From: JAXMBX01 sp046349635
GTDB lineage: Bacteria > Planctomycetota > Planctomycetia > Planctomycetales > Planctomycetaceae
NCBI GenBank assembly: GCA_046349635.1
Contig: JAXMBX010000001.1
Coordinates: 1 to 64,000, forward strand
Reading direction: 5' to 3'
DNA: 64,000 nt
The notes below the pieces were generated by a model. The model did no database searches, was not told the DNA's origin, and saw only the letters and a list, made by a program, of their open reading frames with translations. The translations under genes and the position numbers were made by a program. Positions 8,364 to 17,701 of the stretch are shown here, in pieces (the first letter of the stretch is position 1; every line of letters starts with the position of its first letter).

Positions 8364-11300
8364 CTACTTCAGACTCTCCAGGTACGCCAGCACGTCCCGA
8401 AATTCCTGCACGGTCATCAGGTCTTGCAGCTTCTCCGGCATCACGGAGGTCTTCTGCGGCACACGTTCCTCCACGTCCACGCTTTCCACCGTCACCGTTT
8501 TCCCTTCCGAGGTCCCGATCTGCAGCTTGCCGACATTCTCCTGCACGATCAGCCCGTGCTGCACCTGTCCCGATTTCAAGACGAACGACCACGTCACAAA
8601 CTGTGGCGAGACGTTCTTGCTCGGTTCCAGCATCGATTCAATCAGCTTGTTCCGGTCCGAGGCTTTCCCGATCGTGCTCAGATCCGGGCCAATTTTGCCT
8701 CCTCGTCCGTCCACCGTGTGGCAGCGATAACACCCCGGCCCCTGCGGATGGGAAAACACCCGGCGTCCCGTGACTGGATCGCCACCCGACGCCACCGCTT
8801 TTTTCCAATCGTCGAGCGTTGTTGGACGATCGACAGTCACGGCAGGCCAGTCGGCCGTCATCTTCGGCTTGCGGGTCTTCAACTGCACGATCTGCTGCAG
8901 CACTTCCTCCCGCTCGGGACTCGCCGAGTCGCGCGTCCACTCTTGCACAACCTCTCCGACCGAGGCAGGGAAGGGGACTCCGCTCGGCCAGTCCCGCATC
9001 GCACGCCATCCTTCACGCTGCACCGCCGAATGTTTGTCCTTGAGCGTTGCGGCAATCACTCCCAGGATCGGTGTGCTCTCTTTCAATTCCGGCAACTGGT
9101 TGGCTGCCGCAAGGATGGCGTCCGCACGCGTCTCCGCAGGCTGCGCCTCGTCCGCAATCAACGGTTCCAGCAGGCCGAGCTTTTCCGGAAATTTCGCATA
9201 CCGCAGACTGAGCAACGTCTCCTGACGCAGTTCCGGCTGCTTCTCTGCCAGGAACTGTTGCCACACCGCGGGCGTAATCTCTTTTGCGCGGGGGTCCGCC
9301 AGCCGCAGCGCCAGCTTTCTGACGGGGAGGGGATTCGCTTCGTTCCTTGCCAGCGGGATCACGAACGCCGACGGGGGCGTCTTGTCGATCTCCGTGGCCG
9401 GTTTGCCGTCAAACATTTCCCGCGCTGCCAGCACCGCCATGAATAACTCCGGCGTCGTATTCGCGTGTTGCAGCACCTGCTCCACGTCTCCCCGCAGATC
9501 GTCCAGCCGTTCCTCCGCAGCCCACTGCACCCCCATCTGCCGCACAAGCGAGATCGGATTCTTTAGCCAGATCTTAACCGCTTCCACATCCTGCGGATTT
9601 CTGTCTCGCATCCAGAGCAGCAGCAGAAGTTGTCCCTGCTCATATTTTTCGAGTCTCGGTCTGAGGGCCGCGAAGAAGTTCGGGTCCTTGCACTTCTTCA
9701 ACTGCATCAACACCGTGCTGAAAATGAAGGGATCTTCCAATCGCCGGCCGATCCCTCGCCCCGGATCAAATTTTTCGCTCACCTCCACTGGATCGGTCCT
9801 CCAGTTCTCCTCAGGATTCCAAACCGAGAGCGCCGTCCGGATGAACTCCGCCGCCGTATCATGATCGCGTACCTTTAATGCGCTGAGGAGCTGCGTGGAA
9901 ATCAGGTTCTGGTCCTCCGATTCGGCAATCGCCGCGGTGGCGACTTCGTCCCGACTCTGCACCTCCAGCACGATCTCAATCGCTTTCTTTCGTTGTTCCG
10001 GCGTTCCCCTGCGCAGCAATCCCCACAACGCCTCAACTCGCATCTGGGGCTCGTCCCCTGTCCACTGGAGGATCTTGATCAACTGCGCCCGTCCTTCCGG
10101 CGTCTGGGCCATCGCTGTTGCCGCCGCACGCCGCACGCCGCGCCGCGCATTCCGCAGTTCATTCTCCAGCCTCTCCTCTCCCTCCTTGGGATTGATCTTC
10201 GTGATGTCGATCACGGGGTTTTTGCGGGGCTCCTTCGCCGAGAGACGCCAGACCCGCCCTTGGCCATGCACTTCGTAGTCCTTCTTTACCCAATCCGAAA
10301 AGAACACGCTCCCGTCCGGAGCACTCGCGATCCCTACCGGACGAAAGTCATCTCCTCCTTTCACGATCGGTTCCATCTGCGAGAGGAACGAGCTTCCCGC
10401 AGGCTGCAGCGCGAACCGGTCGATGCGATAATCCCCCCACGACGTCACCAGCAGTTTCCCCCGGTAATCCTCCGGAAACTGGTCCTGTTCATACGCGATG
10501 ATTCCCGACGGAGCTTCTCCCGTACCTGCAACCATCGGAACCGTTCCCGGCAATTCCCCGTTCCACGAACTGAACGGATGCAATCCCTTCCGTCCGTTCC
10601 GATACCGGTACCCCGAGTCGCCGCCCGGAATCACGTGAATCAAACGGCACGGCGGGCGGCTGTCAGGATCATTATCCACCGTGAACATTCGCCCGAACGC
10701 ATCGATCGTGGACGCATGGGGATTCCAGTATCCGGTGGACCATCGTTCGAACTTTGTTCCATCCATGTGGCAGCGGAAGATGCTCCCTCCTTCGCCCCCG
10801 CCGCGCAATTCCGTTCCGTCCGGACCGATCAGCCGATATTTCTCTCCCCGGTTTTCTCCGCAGCCGAAATACATCCGATTCATCGCATCGAAGGCAAAGC
10901 CCGCCAGCGCGTTGTGGGGATAATCCGCGATCGTGTCGAGCAGGAAGAGCCGCTTTTTGCTGTCCGCCACCCCGTCTCCATTTTCATCCCGCATCAGGAA
11001 GATCTCTTTCCGCGTCGCGAGATATACGTTCCCATTCTGACGGACATTCACGCTCATCGTCGCGACCAGCCCATCCGTGAACAATTGCCGGCTGTAAGTT
11101 CCGTCCGCCTGCTGGCGGAACGTCCACACGCGGTCCGTCGGATGCCCCTGGTACCCCTTCGGAGCAAAGTGCGTATTGCACTCAATCACCCAGATTCGAG
11201 AGAGCGCATCAACGAAGATCCCCGTCGGGGTCACGATGGTCGGATGCTCCGCCACGAGTTCCAGTTTGAGCCGCGTGTCCAACGCCCGTGGAGGGCCAGG

Positions 11301-11387
11301 CTTCGGGACGCTCGGCTCCGCACTCCACGTCAACCCCCCCAGGCAAATCGCTCCCCACACCGGAATCCACAGCACACAAATTCGCAT
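8364..11387 (-). CDS. Giant exported PVC-type heme-binding CxxCH protein
   Basis: A 1007-residue exported protein. It has a signal peptide (residues 1-22), then a six-bladed-type propeller resembling the membrane-bound dehydrogenase domain of planctomycetes (about 40-390; GIFVDALSRIWVIECNT, GVADSKKRLFLL, IPGGDSGYRYRNG). An alpha-helical HEAT-like middle (about 410-830) precedes a C-terminal cytochrome c-type module with CYRCH (about residue 885), GPDLSTIG, and a final VMPEKLQDLMTVQEFRDVLAYL. This architecture is found almost only in the PVC group and usually sits in carbohydrate-degradation or respiratory contexts. Its substrate is unknown; presumably it passes electrons through the single c heme in the periplasm. 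The ATG at 11387 is chosen because it begins the signal peptide. Confidence 0.9.
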   Translation of the reverse strand: MRICVLWIPVWGAICLGGLTWSAEPSVPKPGPPRALDTRLKLELVAEHPTIVTPTGIFVDALSRIWVIECNTHFAPKGYQGHPTDRVWTFRQQADGTYSRQLFTDGLVATMSVNVRQNGNVYLATRKEIFLMRDENGDGVADSKKRLFLLDTIADYPHNALAGFAFDAMNRMYFGCGENRGEKYRLIGPDGTELRGGGEGGSIFRCHMDGTKFERWSTGYWNPHASTIDAFGRMFTVDNDPDSRPPCRLIHVIPGGDSGYRYRNGRKGLHPFSSWNGELPGTVPMVAGTGEAPSGIIAYEQDQFPEDYRGKLLVTSWGDYRIDRFALQPAGSSFLSQMEPIVKGGDDFRPVGIASAPDGSVFFSDWVKKDYEVHGQGRVWRLSAKEPRKNPVIDITKINPKEGEERLENELRNARRGVRRAAATAMAQTPEGRAQLIKILQWTGDEPQMRVEALWGLLRRGTPEQRKKAIEIVLEVQSRDEVATAAIAESEDQNLISTQLLSALKVRDHDTAAEFIRTALSVWNPEENWRTDPVEVSEKFDPGRGIGRRLEDPFIFSTVLMQLKKCKDPNFFAALRPRLEKYEQGQLLLLLWMRDRNPQDVEAVKIWLKNPISLVRQMGVQWAAEERLDDLRGDVEQVLQHANTTPELFMAVLAAREMFDGKPATEIDKTPPSAFVIPLARNEANPLPVRKLALRLADPRAKEITPAVWQQFLAEKQPELRQETLLSLRYAKFPEKLGLLEPLIADEAQPAETRADAILAAANQLPELKESTPILGVIAATLKDKHSAVQREGWRAMRDWPSGVPFPASVGEVVQEWTRDSASPEREEVLQQIVQLKTRKPKMTADWPAVTVDRPTTLDDWKKAVASGGDPVTGRRVFSHPQGPGCYRCHTVDGRGGKIGPDLSTIGKASDRNKLIESMLEPSKNVSPQFVTWSFVLKSGQVQHGLIVQENVGKLQIGTSEGKTVTVESVDVEERVPQKTSVMPEKLQDLMTVQEFRDVLAYLESLK

Positions 11388-11448
11388 GGAAGTTTCGTCC
11401 TGTCTGGTCACTCGGTCATGACCCCGCTGCTGGTTCTTGTCGACTCTA

Positions 11449-12825
11449 TTAATTCCTCAAACTCTGCAAAGGTGCCGGTATTCTCCCCGCATGCTCGATA
11501 AAGGCCCGGCTGGCACCCGCCAACGGGATCGGCAGGATTGGAGACGAGCCGAACAAGCCGCCGAACGAGACCTCCTCTCCGGCTGATTTTCCCGGGACCG
11601 GTATCAACCGCACGGCCGTCGTCTTGTGATTGAACACGCCGATCGCCATCTCATCCGCAATGATCGCCGCCAAGGTCTCCGCGTCCGTATCTCCGGGGAC
11701 CGGCACCATGTCCAACCCCACGGAACAGACGCTCGTCATCGCCTCCAGTTTATCCAGCGTCAGGTACCCCGCCTGCACCGCTGCGGCCAAAGCCAGATCC
11801 TCCATCACGGGGATAAACGCCCCGGACAGCCCCCCCACCGAGGAGGAGGCGAACAACCCTCCCTTTTTCACGGCGTCATTCATCAGGGCCAGCGCCGCCG
11901 TCGATCCGGGGGCACCCAGTTTCTCAATCCCCATCCGCCCCAGAATCTCCCCCACGCTGTCGCCAATCTTGGGAGTCGGTGCCAATGACAGGTCGCAAAT
12001 CCCGAATGCCACTCCCAGCCGCGCCGCCACTTCCCGCCCGATCAGTTCCCCCACCCGCGTCACCCGGAACGCCGTACTCTTGATCTCCTCGGCGATCTCA
12101 TCCAGGCGACAGTTGGGAAACTGCAGCAGCAGTCGCTCCAATGCACGGTTCACGACACCCGGCCCGGAAACTCCGATGTGAATCACATATTCCGCCGCCC
12201 CTTCCCCCAGGAATGCCCCCGCCATGAACGGATTGTCTTCCGGTGCATTCGCGAAGATCACCAGCTTCGCACAGCCGAAACCTCCCCGGTCTGCCGTCGC
12301 CTGGGCGATTTCCCGCAGCTTGTGTCCCAGGATCCGCACGGCGTCCATATTGATTCCGGAACGGGTCGTCGCGACATTTACCGACGCACAGACCCGGCTC
12401 GTCTGTGAGAGCACCGTCGGGAGCGCATCCAGCAGATCCGCCGAGCCCCGCGTCATCCCTCCGTGGACCAGCGCGGTAAATCCCCCCAGCAGGTCCACCT
12501 TCACATCCCCCGCTACCTCGTCCAATGTCTTGGCGATCTGCAACAGTCCGGCAACCCCGTGTCCTTCGCCGATGCGCGAAATCGGCGTCACCGACAACCG
12601 CCGGTTCACAATCGGAATCCCATATCGGTCGGAGACCGTGCGGCAGGTCGTTGCCAGGTTCTCCGCCGCCGAAAGTATTTTTTCCCGGATGCCCGCGCAA
12701 CACCGCTCCAAGTTGCGGTCCACGCAACTGTTCAGGTTGATTCCCAGCGTAATCGTCCGGACGTCCAGGTTCTCCTGCTTCACCATCCGCAGGGTCGACA
12801 AAATCTCTTCAGTGCTGTTGATCAT
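11449..12825 (-). CDS. PFL family protein (UPF0210/DUF711)
   Basis: A 458-residue cytosolic protein that matches the whole length of the UPF0210 (DUF711) family: the opening STEEILSTLRMVKQENLDVRTITLGI, the central RGSADLLDALP and IGVSGPGVVNRALE segments, and the Gly-rich NDAVKKGGLFASSSVGGLSGAFIPVMED. The fold is related to pyruvate-formate-lyase-type barrels, hence the name, but no activity has been shown that I know of, and no glycyl-radical motif is visible. It lies 61 bases downstream of the double-ACT gene. That neighbour pairing (UPF0237 then UPF0210) recurs across bacteria, which supports a joint role in amino-acid sensing. Confidence 0.88.
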   Translation of the reverse strand: MINSTEEILSTLRMVKQENLDVRTITLGINLNSCVDRNLERCCAGIREKILSAAENLATTCRTVSDRYGIPIVNRRLSVTPISRIGEGHGVAGLLQIAKTLDEVAGDVKVDLLGGFTALVHGGMTRGSADLLDALPTVLSQTSRVCASVNVATTRSGINMDAVRILGHKLREIAQATADRGGFGCAKLVIFANAPEDNPFMAGAFLGEGAAEYVIHIGVSGPGVVNRALERLLLQFPNCRLDEIAEEIKSTAFRVTRVGELIGREVAARLGVAFGICDLSLAPTPKIGDSVGEILGRMGIEKLGAPGSTAALALMNDAVKKGGLFASSSVGGLSGAFIPVMEDLALAAAVQAGYLTLDKLEAMTSVCSVGLDMVPVPGDTDAETLAAIIADEMAIGVFNHKTTAVRLIPVPGKSAGEEVSFGGLFGSSPILPIPLAGASRAFIEHAGRIPAPLQSLRN

Positions 12826-12886
12826 GAATGTCTCGGCGTGGCCCCTGACTTCTCTAGACTGCGGAGCAAAGTTCGGCCTGGAGCGC

Positions 12887-13480
12887 TCAGGTCACCTGCT
12901 GGCGCGCGATCACCCCGATCCGGACCGGGCGGGGATCGTTCGTCGCGTGGAAGATATTTTCGTGCTGCAATGTCACGGACAACCCGATCGCTTTCCCCAG
13001 CTCCTCGATCTCTCCCTGCAGTTTCTGGATTTGAATTCCCGTCGGCACCGCCAACTCCAGAATCATCAGGAACCCACCGTCCTTGTCCCGGACCGCGTGC
13101 AGATCTTCAATGTCGATCCGTTCCTGCGCCAACCGGGCCGAGATCCTGCGGATAATCCCCGGAGTGTCGTGCCCCGTCAGGGTCAGGAAATATTTCTCGA
13201 TCCCCTCCGGCGGGGGATCCTGGGGCTTTTCCTTGCTCGGGTCTTTCAGTCCCACCTCCACCTCGAAGGCCCCGCACACCCCTTTAATATGTTCCACGAT
13301 CACATCCGGATCCCGGTGTTCCGGGAAATCCGCCGCCAGGATAATCGTGAAAAAGCCCTGCATGACAGTCTGGCTGACCTCCTGCAGGTCTCCCCCCAGC
13401 TCCGCCAACGCGGTACTCAAGGCGGCGACAATCCCCACCCGGTTCGCGGCCATCAGTGAAATTATGTAGCGCTTCGTCAT
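12887..13480 (-). CDS. Double-ACT domain protein (UPF0237/GcvR-like)
   Basis: A 197-residue protein with two ACT modules. The first is about residues 4-80 (KRYIISLMAANRVGIVAALS, with AELGGDLQEVSQTVMQGFF). The second is about 100-180 (KYFLTLTGHDTPGIIRRISA, with ERIDIEDLHAVRDKDGGFLM). ACT pairs bind small amino-acid ligands and regulate partners. Stand-alone UPF0237 proteins next to UPF0210 usually carry a single ACT of about 90 residues, so this is the longer GcvR-like form. ATG at 13480 has an AAGGA ribosome site six bases upstream. It is the first gene of the pair with the PFL-family gene and divergent from the AI-2E exporter. Confidence 0.85.
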   Translation of the reverse strand: MTKRYIISLMAANRVGIVAALSTALAELGGDLQEVSQTVMQGFFTIILAADFPEHRDPDVIVEHIKGVCGAFEVEVGLKDPSKEKPQDPPPEGIEKYFLTLTGHDTPGIIRRISARLAQERIDIEDLHAVRDKDGGFLMILELAVPTGIQIQKLQGEIEELGKAIGLSVTLQHENIFHATNDPRPVRIGVIARQQVT

Positions 13481-13673
13481 CACTGGTCCTTCCCGCCCGT
13501 GCGGTCATTCAGGCTCTCTTGTCAGGCGGAACCTGTATTCCCCTCCGGAATCCCTGGGGTCATTTAAAGATACCCGTCGAATTTGGAATCCTGACGGTTT
13601 CTTCACATAATGGCGTGATTCCCATCGCGCCGAAACCAGTGTAAGTCAGATCTCTCCGGATTGCCATTAAATC

Positions 13674-14798
13674 ATGCCTCGACAATTCACTCTGGCCGTT
13701 CTCATCGGGCTGGTCGTCATCTTCGCGATCACCTTCTTCTTCCTTCTGCAGCCCTTTCTATTGCCCCTCTTCCTCGGTGCCGTCCTGACGATCGTCGTCC
13801 AGCCGTTGTTTCTGTATTTCGTCAAGCGTTTCCACAATCGCTCGGGAACCGCCGCCGCGGCCACGACACTTCTGATTCTCGCCCTCGTGCTCGTTCCCAC
13901 CGCCGTCGGGACGTTCCTCGGCGCCGTGCAGCTCTATGACTGGAGCGACAAATACCTGCAGAACCTCCACGTCGATAAACCTCTCGCGCCGCAGTTCCAG
14001 CAACAGATTGCAAAAGCCAAAGAATACGTCCACAAGGCGCTCGCCCCGGAAAAGACCCCTCAGGAGTTCGAAGAAAGTGTGGATAAGATCGAGCAGAACG
14101 TCCGCAAGAGCGTCCAGAGCTATCTCCGCACGCTCGCCGGTAACACCCCCGGCATGCTGGGCAGCGCCGTCTCCTTTCTGATCGATGCCGTCATCGTCAT
14201 TCTCACTATGTATTTCTTCCTCGCGGACGGCCGCCGGCTCATCGCCTCCACCGAGCGCCTCATTCCTCTGCAGGTGGAATATCAGGAACGGGTCCGCAAT
14301 CGATTCGTGACCGTCACCCGGGCCGTTGTCCTGGGGACCATGCTCGCCGCTCTGGTTCAAGGGCTCGTCACCGGCGCCGCTTTGGGAGTCGCCGGGTTCA
14401 GGCAGTGGATCCTGCTCACCGTTCTCTCCGTCATCTCCGCCGTCATTCCCTTCGTCGGCACTTGCCTCGTCTGGATTCCCTGCGTGATCTATCTCGCTGT
14501 GACGGACCTGCAGGGAAACCTGACGACAATTATCGTCCTCTCCCTGTTCCAGCTCATTGTGGTCGGCCTGCTCGACAACGTCGTCCGTGCCTACGTCCTC
14601 AACAGTGACGTCAAACTCCATCCGCTTCTCGCTCTGCTGAGCGTGATGGGAGGGCTGCAATGGTTCGGCCTGTGGGGCATCTTCATCGGCCCCATCGTCG
14701 CCTCGGTGTTACACGCCCTCGTGGAAATCCTCCACGAAGAACTCAATGCCCTCGCCACCGCAGGCGCCCCACCCCCAACCACCACCCCCGCGGGATAA
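13674..14798 (+). CDS. AI-2E family transporter (PerM/TqsA-like)
   Basis: A 374-residue inner-membrane protein of the AI-2E exporter superfamily. Two to three helices open the protein (residues 8-80). A soluble, Lys/Glu-rich helical insert follows (about 95-155, QQQIAKAKEYVHKALAPE), then about five more helices. The family signature near the end is present (FVGTCLVWIPCVIYL, LLDNVVRAYVL, LHPLLALLSVMGGLQWFGLWGIFIGP). Substrates in this superfamily vary (autoinducer-2, Na+/H+ exchange, unknown), so no substrate is claimed. The C-terminal Ala/Pro/Thr tail looks disordered. Confidence 0.88.
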   Translation: MPRQFTLAVLIGLVVIFAITFFFLLQPFLLPLFLGAVLTIVVQPLFLYFVKRFHNRSGTAAAATTLLILALVLVPTAVGTFLGAVQLYDWSDKYLQNLHVDKPLAPQFQQQIAKAKEYVHKALAPEKTPQEFEESVDKIEQNVRKSVQSYLRTLAGNTPGMLGSAVSFLIDAVIVILTMYFFLADGRRLIASTERLIPLQVEYQERVRNRFVTVTRAVVLGTMLAALVQGLVTGAALGVAGFRQWILLTVLSVISAVIPFVGTCLVWIPCVIYLAVTDLQGNLTTIIVLSLFQLIVVGLLDNVVRAYVLNSDVKLHPLLALLSVMGGLQWFGLWGIFIGPIVASVLHALVEILHEELNALATAGAPPPTTTPAG

Positions 14799-15204
14799 GT
14801 CTCAGTTCTTCTCCGGCTCCGGGGCATCCGGCACTGCGAACAGGTCTCCATATTGGATGTGGGACGTTCCCGACAGGAAAGTCTCCATTTCCACCACCCA
14901 CTCGTGCCTTGGCTTCGCCAGTGTTTGAACAATCGGTGTTCGGCGGGGGTGGCCCATACGCCGGTAACCCGGCGTGTGGGTGGCGATAGCCACAAGAGGT
15001 TTCTCTCCCCCCCGATGGGATCAACCGAACAGGACCAGACCGGTGTCTGGTCCTTGTGGGGGCGATAGCGTTTAGCTCGGGTGAGGGGGTGGACCAAACG
15101 TCTCTGAGTGTTGTTTTTGTTAGTCAGGCTGCCTGATGTCCTCAATCTTCGGGCCGCGAAGACTTCATCTTCAACCCCTGACAACCGGGTGTTAATATCA
15201 ACTC
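14799..15204. other. Gene-free interval with palindromic repeat
   Basis: About 400 bases without a supportable gene. It holds an extended palindrome (14950-14984; GCCCA-ACGCCGG facing CCGGCGT-TGGG). There is also a loose repetition of a GTGGGTGGCGATAGC motif (near 14977 and again near 15056). The palindrome does not precede a T run, so it is more like an intergenic repeat than a terminator. Confidence 0.5.
14950..14984. repeat. Extended palindrome, possible intergenic repeat
   Basis: Arms ACGCCGG and CCGGCGT separated by four bases, extended on both sides by further complementary bases (GCCCAT and GTGGGTGGC). No T run follows. It resembles, but is not the same as, the repeats at 8267 and 24755-24905. 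Confidence 0.5.
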
Positions 15205-15654
15205 ATGACCAACGCGATGCAGAATGCCCCCCCACATCAGCGAACTCCGTCGAACCGGAAGTTCTTGCGCGACGCCCTCACAGGAGTGTTCATCCTGGCG
15301 GTTGTCATTTTTGTTTGGGGATACGTCGCTTATGGTGAGATTGCCAAACTCACCCCACCCTCACAGGACATCACCCTCCAGCAGTTCGTCGCGAAGATGC
15401 CTCCGCCCAAGCGCCTCGCCATCGTTCAGCACGGAGGTGCCTTAAAAATCGTCTGGATCGGCGAGACCGCGCTCATTGCTATCCCTTCCGGTCCCTCCTG
15501 TTACGTGTTCGACTCCCACGGCAAACTTCTTGATTGGGCCTGGGAAACCGGAGAAGGCGGGCCGATCGATGCATTCTTCAGCGCAGCCTGCGAACATACG
15601 CCGCTGACCATCGATCAGGCGCTGAAAGCAACCGGCAACGGTGCCGGGAACTGA
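15205..15654 (+). CDS. Small single-pass membrane protein, unknown function
   Basis: A 149-residue protein with a cytoplasmic polar start (about 25 residues), one transmembrane helix (about 26-46, TGVFILAVVIFVWGYVAYGE) and a soluble extracytoplasmic part of about 100 residues. The soluble part has no Cys pair, heme motif or known domain. It reads as alternating strands (RLAIVQHGGALKIVWIGETA, ALIAIPSGPSCYVFDSHGK). Followed at 97 bases by the YHYH lipoprotein gene on the same strand. Supported by codon bias and a coherent domain plan; function unknown. Confidence 0.65.
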   Translation: MTNAMQNAPPHQRTPSNRKFLRDALTGVFILAVVIFVWGYVAYGEIAKLTPPSQDITLQQFVAKMPPPKRLAIVQHGGALKIVWIGETALIAIPSGPSCYVFDSHGKLLDWAWETGEGGPIDAFFSAACEHTPLTIDQALKATGNGAGN

Positions 15655-15750
15655 TCCCCATCATTCACAAATTTCCCCGACACTTCCTTCACCTTCCCGG
15701 GGTTATACTGAAAGACCGCTGTCTACCCTGTACTTTCCAGGAGTCCGCCG

Positions 15751-16689
15751 ATGTACCGTAAACTCCGCACGCTCTTTGCAGTCGCTGGTCTCCTGGCCGT
15801 GGCTTTGGTTGTGGGGTGTTACGTCAGCCCCAACCTCGATGGCGCCCCCGCGTATAAAAACTCCGTCCAGATCACCACCGACGAAAACTATCGCACCATC
15901 CTTTCCAATGGCATCCCCGATCATCCCCCGGCCAGCTCCCCCAACCCCCACAATCCCAACTCCATCCGTCCCCAGAACTACAAGTTCCGCGTTCCCCTCC
16001 ATCCGAAACCCGCGAATAAACCCACGCCTCTCGCCATGCAGGACTTTGGCGTGGCGATCAACGGTGTTCCCTTCGATCCCTTCGCCGCCGAATGGTGGCG
16101 CCGCGACCGCAGTTCAGGCTGGCAATATGAACCGATGTCCGCCGCCCTCGGATTGAAAGTCGCCGACCTCGGCCTCGACCAGAACAATGCCCACGTCCAG
16201 CCGACCGGTGCCTATCACTATCACTCCATCCCCCTCGGGCTGATCGACCGTCTCAACGGCAAAAACAAGATGACCCTCATCGGCTATGCGGCCGACGGCT
16301 TCCCCATCTACAACAACCTCGCTCCTCACGACCCCAAAGATCCCGACAGCCGCCTCGTCACGCTCCACTCCAGCTACAAGGTCAAATCCGGCACGCGCCC
16401 CGATGGACCCGGCGGGAAGTACGATGGCTCCTTCGTTCGCGACTATGAATACGTCGCCGGGGCAGGGGATCTCGACGAATGCAACGGCCGCACCGGTGTC
16501 ACCCCCGAATACCCCGATGGCACCTATTACTACGCCATTACCGCGGAGTTCCCCTACATCCCGCGCTACTATCGCGGCACTCCCGACTCCAGTTTCCGCC
16601 GTGGCCCTCCCGGCGGTGGCCCTCCCCCCGGCGGACCCGGAGGTCCGGGTGGTCGCCGTCCCCCCCGCCGACCTCCACCTCGCTACTGA
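15751..16689 (+). CDS. YHYH-domain lipoprotein
   Basis: A 312-residue protein with a lipoprotein signal (hydrophobic residues 9-22 and a lipobox VVGC, so Cys23 would be lipidated). The YHYH domain spans about residues 85-270. It has the name-giving GAYHYHSIPLGLI motif (about residue 152), NKMTLIGYAADGFPIYNN, and LDECNGRTG with YYYAITAEFPYIPRYY. YHYH proteins are extracytoplasmic and common in marine and planctomycete genomes; their role is unknown. The final 30 residues are nearly pure Gly, Pro and Arg (GPPGGGPPPGG then GRRPPRRPPPR), a low-complexity basic tail. Confidence 0.85.
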   Translation: MYRKLRTLFAVAGLLAVALVVGCYVSPNLDGAPAYKNSVQITTDENYRTILSNGIPDHPPASSPNPHNPNSIRPQNYKFRVPLHPKPANKPTPLAMQDFGVAINGVPFDPFAAEWWRRDRSSGWQYEPMSAALGLKVADLGLDQNNAHVQPTGAYHYHSIPLGLIDRLNGKNKMTLIGYAADGFPIYNNLAPHDPKDPDSRLVTLHSSYKVKSGTRPDGPGGKYDGSFVRDYEYVAGAGDLDECNGRTGVTPEYPDGTYYYAITAEFPYIPRYYRGTPDSSFRRGPPGGGPPPGGPGGPGGRRPPRRPPPRY

Positions 16690-16702
16690 GAACGCCATGC
16701 AG

Positions 16703-16720
16703 GGTGCGTCTTGACGCACC
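16703..16720. repeat. Short perfect inverted repeat after the YHYH gene
   Basis: Eight-base arms GGTGCGTC and GACGCACC around a two-base loop, 14 bases beyond the stop codon. There is no clear T run. It may act as a transcript 3-prime hairpin or be a member of a small dispersed repeat family; a weaker GCGTCTCTTGACGCG occurs near 24791. Confidence 0.5.
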
Positions 16721-16864
16721 TTGTCAATCGACGCAGTGGCCTGAAATCAATCGCAGCGCGCAACCCGCGCCACATTGAACCCTGTTCTTGCCCCTCACAG
16801 ATCGACGCCGTAGACTCGACCGGAGAGATTTGCTTCTCCCTGGGATCTGGAGTCGATTTAAACC

Positions 16865-17632
16865 ATGTTCCGCCGCTCGCTTCTCATTGCGTTTCCTTGG
16901 GCCTGTCTGGTTCCGGCGCTGCTTGTTGCCGCCGAACCCGAATTCAAACCCCCGACGTATGAAATCCATCGTGCGGGAACTCCCATCACCATCGATGGCA
17001 AGCTCGACGAACCCGCCTGGTTCGCCGCTCCGGACGTCGGCCCGTTCCATTTCACCTGGTACAAGTCCGGCAAGCAGGAACGGACAGTCGCCAAACTCCT
17101 CTGGGACGATGATCACCTCTACATCGCCCACGTCTGCGAAGACGCCCACATCACCGCCGCCGTCAAGGAGCACGATGGCAATATCCCCAAGGATGACTGC
17201 TTTGAAGTGATCTTCGCCCCCGATCCTTCGAAGCCCGAGGTCTACTTCAACATCGAGTGGAACGTCCTCGGCGCCTACGTCGATAACTTCCGCCCCAACG
17301 GCCCCAAACAACCCCGCGCCAAAGTCTGGGACGCCGAAGGAGTAAAAATCGCCGGGCATCTCGTCGGCTCGCCGAACAACGATGCCGATACTGATACCCT
17401 CTGGCAGGCGGAAGTCGCCATCCCTCTCCGCAACTTCGCGAAGTACATGCCCCACACTCCCCCCCGCGCGGGTGAGCACTGGAATCTGAACCTCAATCGT
17501 CACGGCGGTGCGACGAACTTGCAGTACAGCCAGTGGTCTCCCGCCGATACCCCCGCCCCCAGTTTCCACACCCCGCATCGCTTCGGCCGCATGATTTTCT
17601 CCGCCAAAACCAGCCCGTTTAATCCTCAGTGA
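16865..17632 (+). CDS. Exported CBM9-like carbohydrate-binding protein
   Basis: A 255-residue protein with a signal peptide (residues 1-22, ending LLVAAEPEF) and a single domain of the carbohydrate-binding family 9 type (about 28-250). Family features seen are TPITIDGKLDEPAWFAA near the start, AKLLWDDDHLYIAHVCED, KDDCFEVIFAPD, and a closing FGRMIFSAK strand. Such stand-alone domains are widespread in planctomycetes as exported sugar-binding or sensor modules; no catalytic residues are expected. It lies 69 bases before the second giant cytochrome gene on the same strand, which suggests they are co-transcribed. Confidence 0.85.
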   Translation: MFRRSLLIAFPWACLVPALLVAAEPEFKPPTYEIHRAGTPITIDGKLDEPAWFAAPDVGPFHFTWYKSGKQERTVAKLLWDDDHLYIAHVCEDAHITAAVKEHDGNIPKDDCFEVIFAPDPSKPEVYFNIEWNVLGAYVDNFRPNGPKQPRAKVWDAEGVKIAGHLVGSPNNDADTDTLWQAEVAIPLRNFAKYMPHTPPRAGEHWNLNLNRHGGATNLQYSQWSPADTPAPSFHTPHRFGRMIFSAKTSPFNPQ

Positions 17633-17701
17633 GATCTGCAGATCCGTGAACTAGCCCCCAGCCCCAGCGCGGGGTTCCTCTTCTTTCGAGAGCATTTTTG
17701 T

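Noticed and set aside
9993..11501. 502-codon + frame opposite the giant cytochrome gene
   Set aside because: Antisense shadow; the minus frame has signal peptide, propeller and CxxCH.
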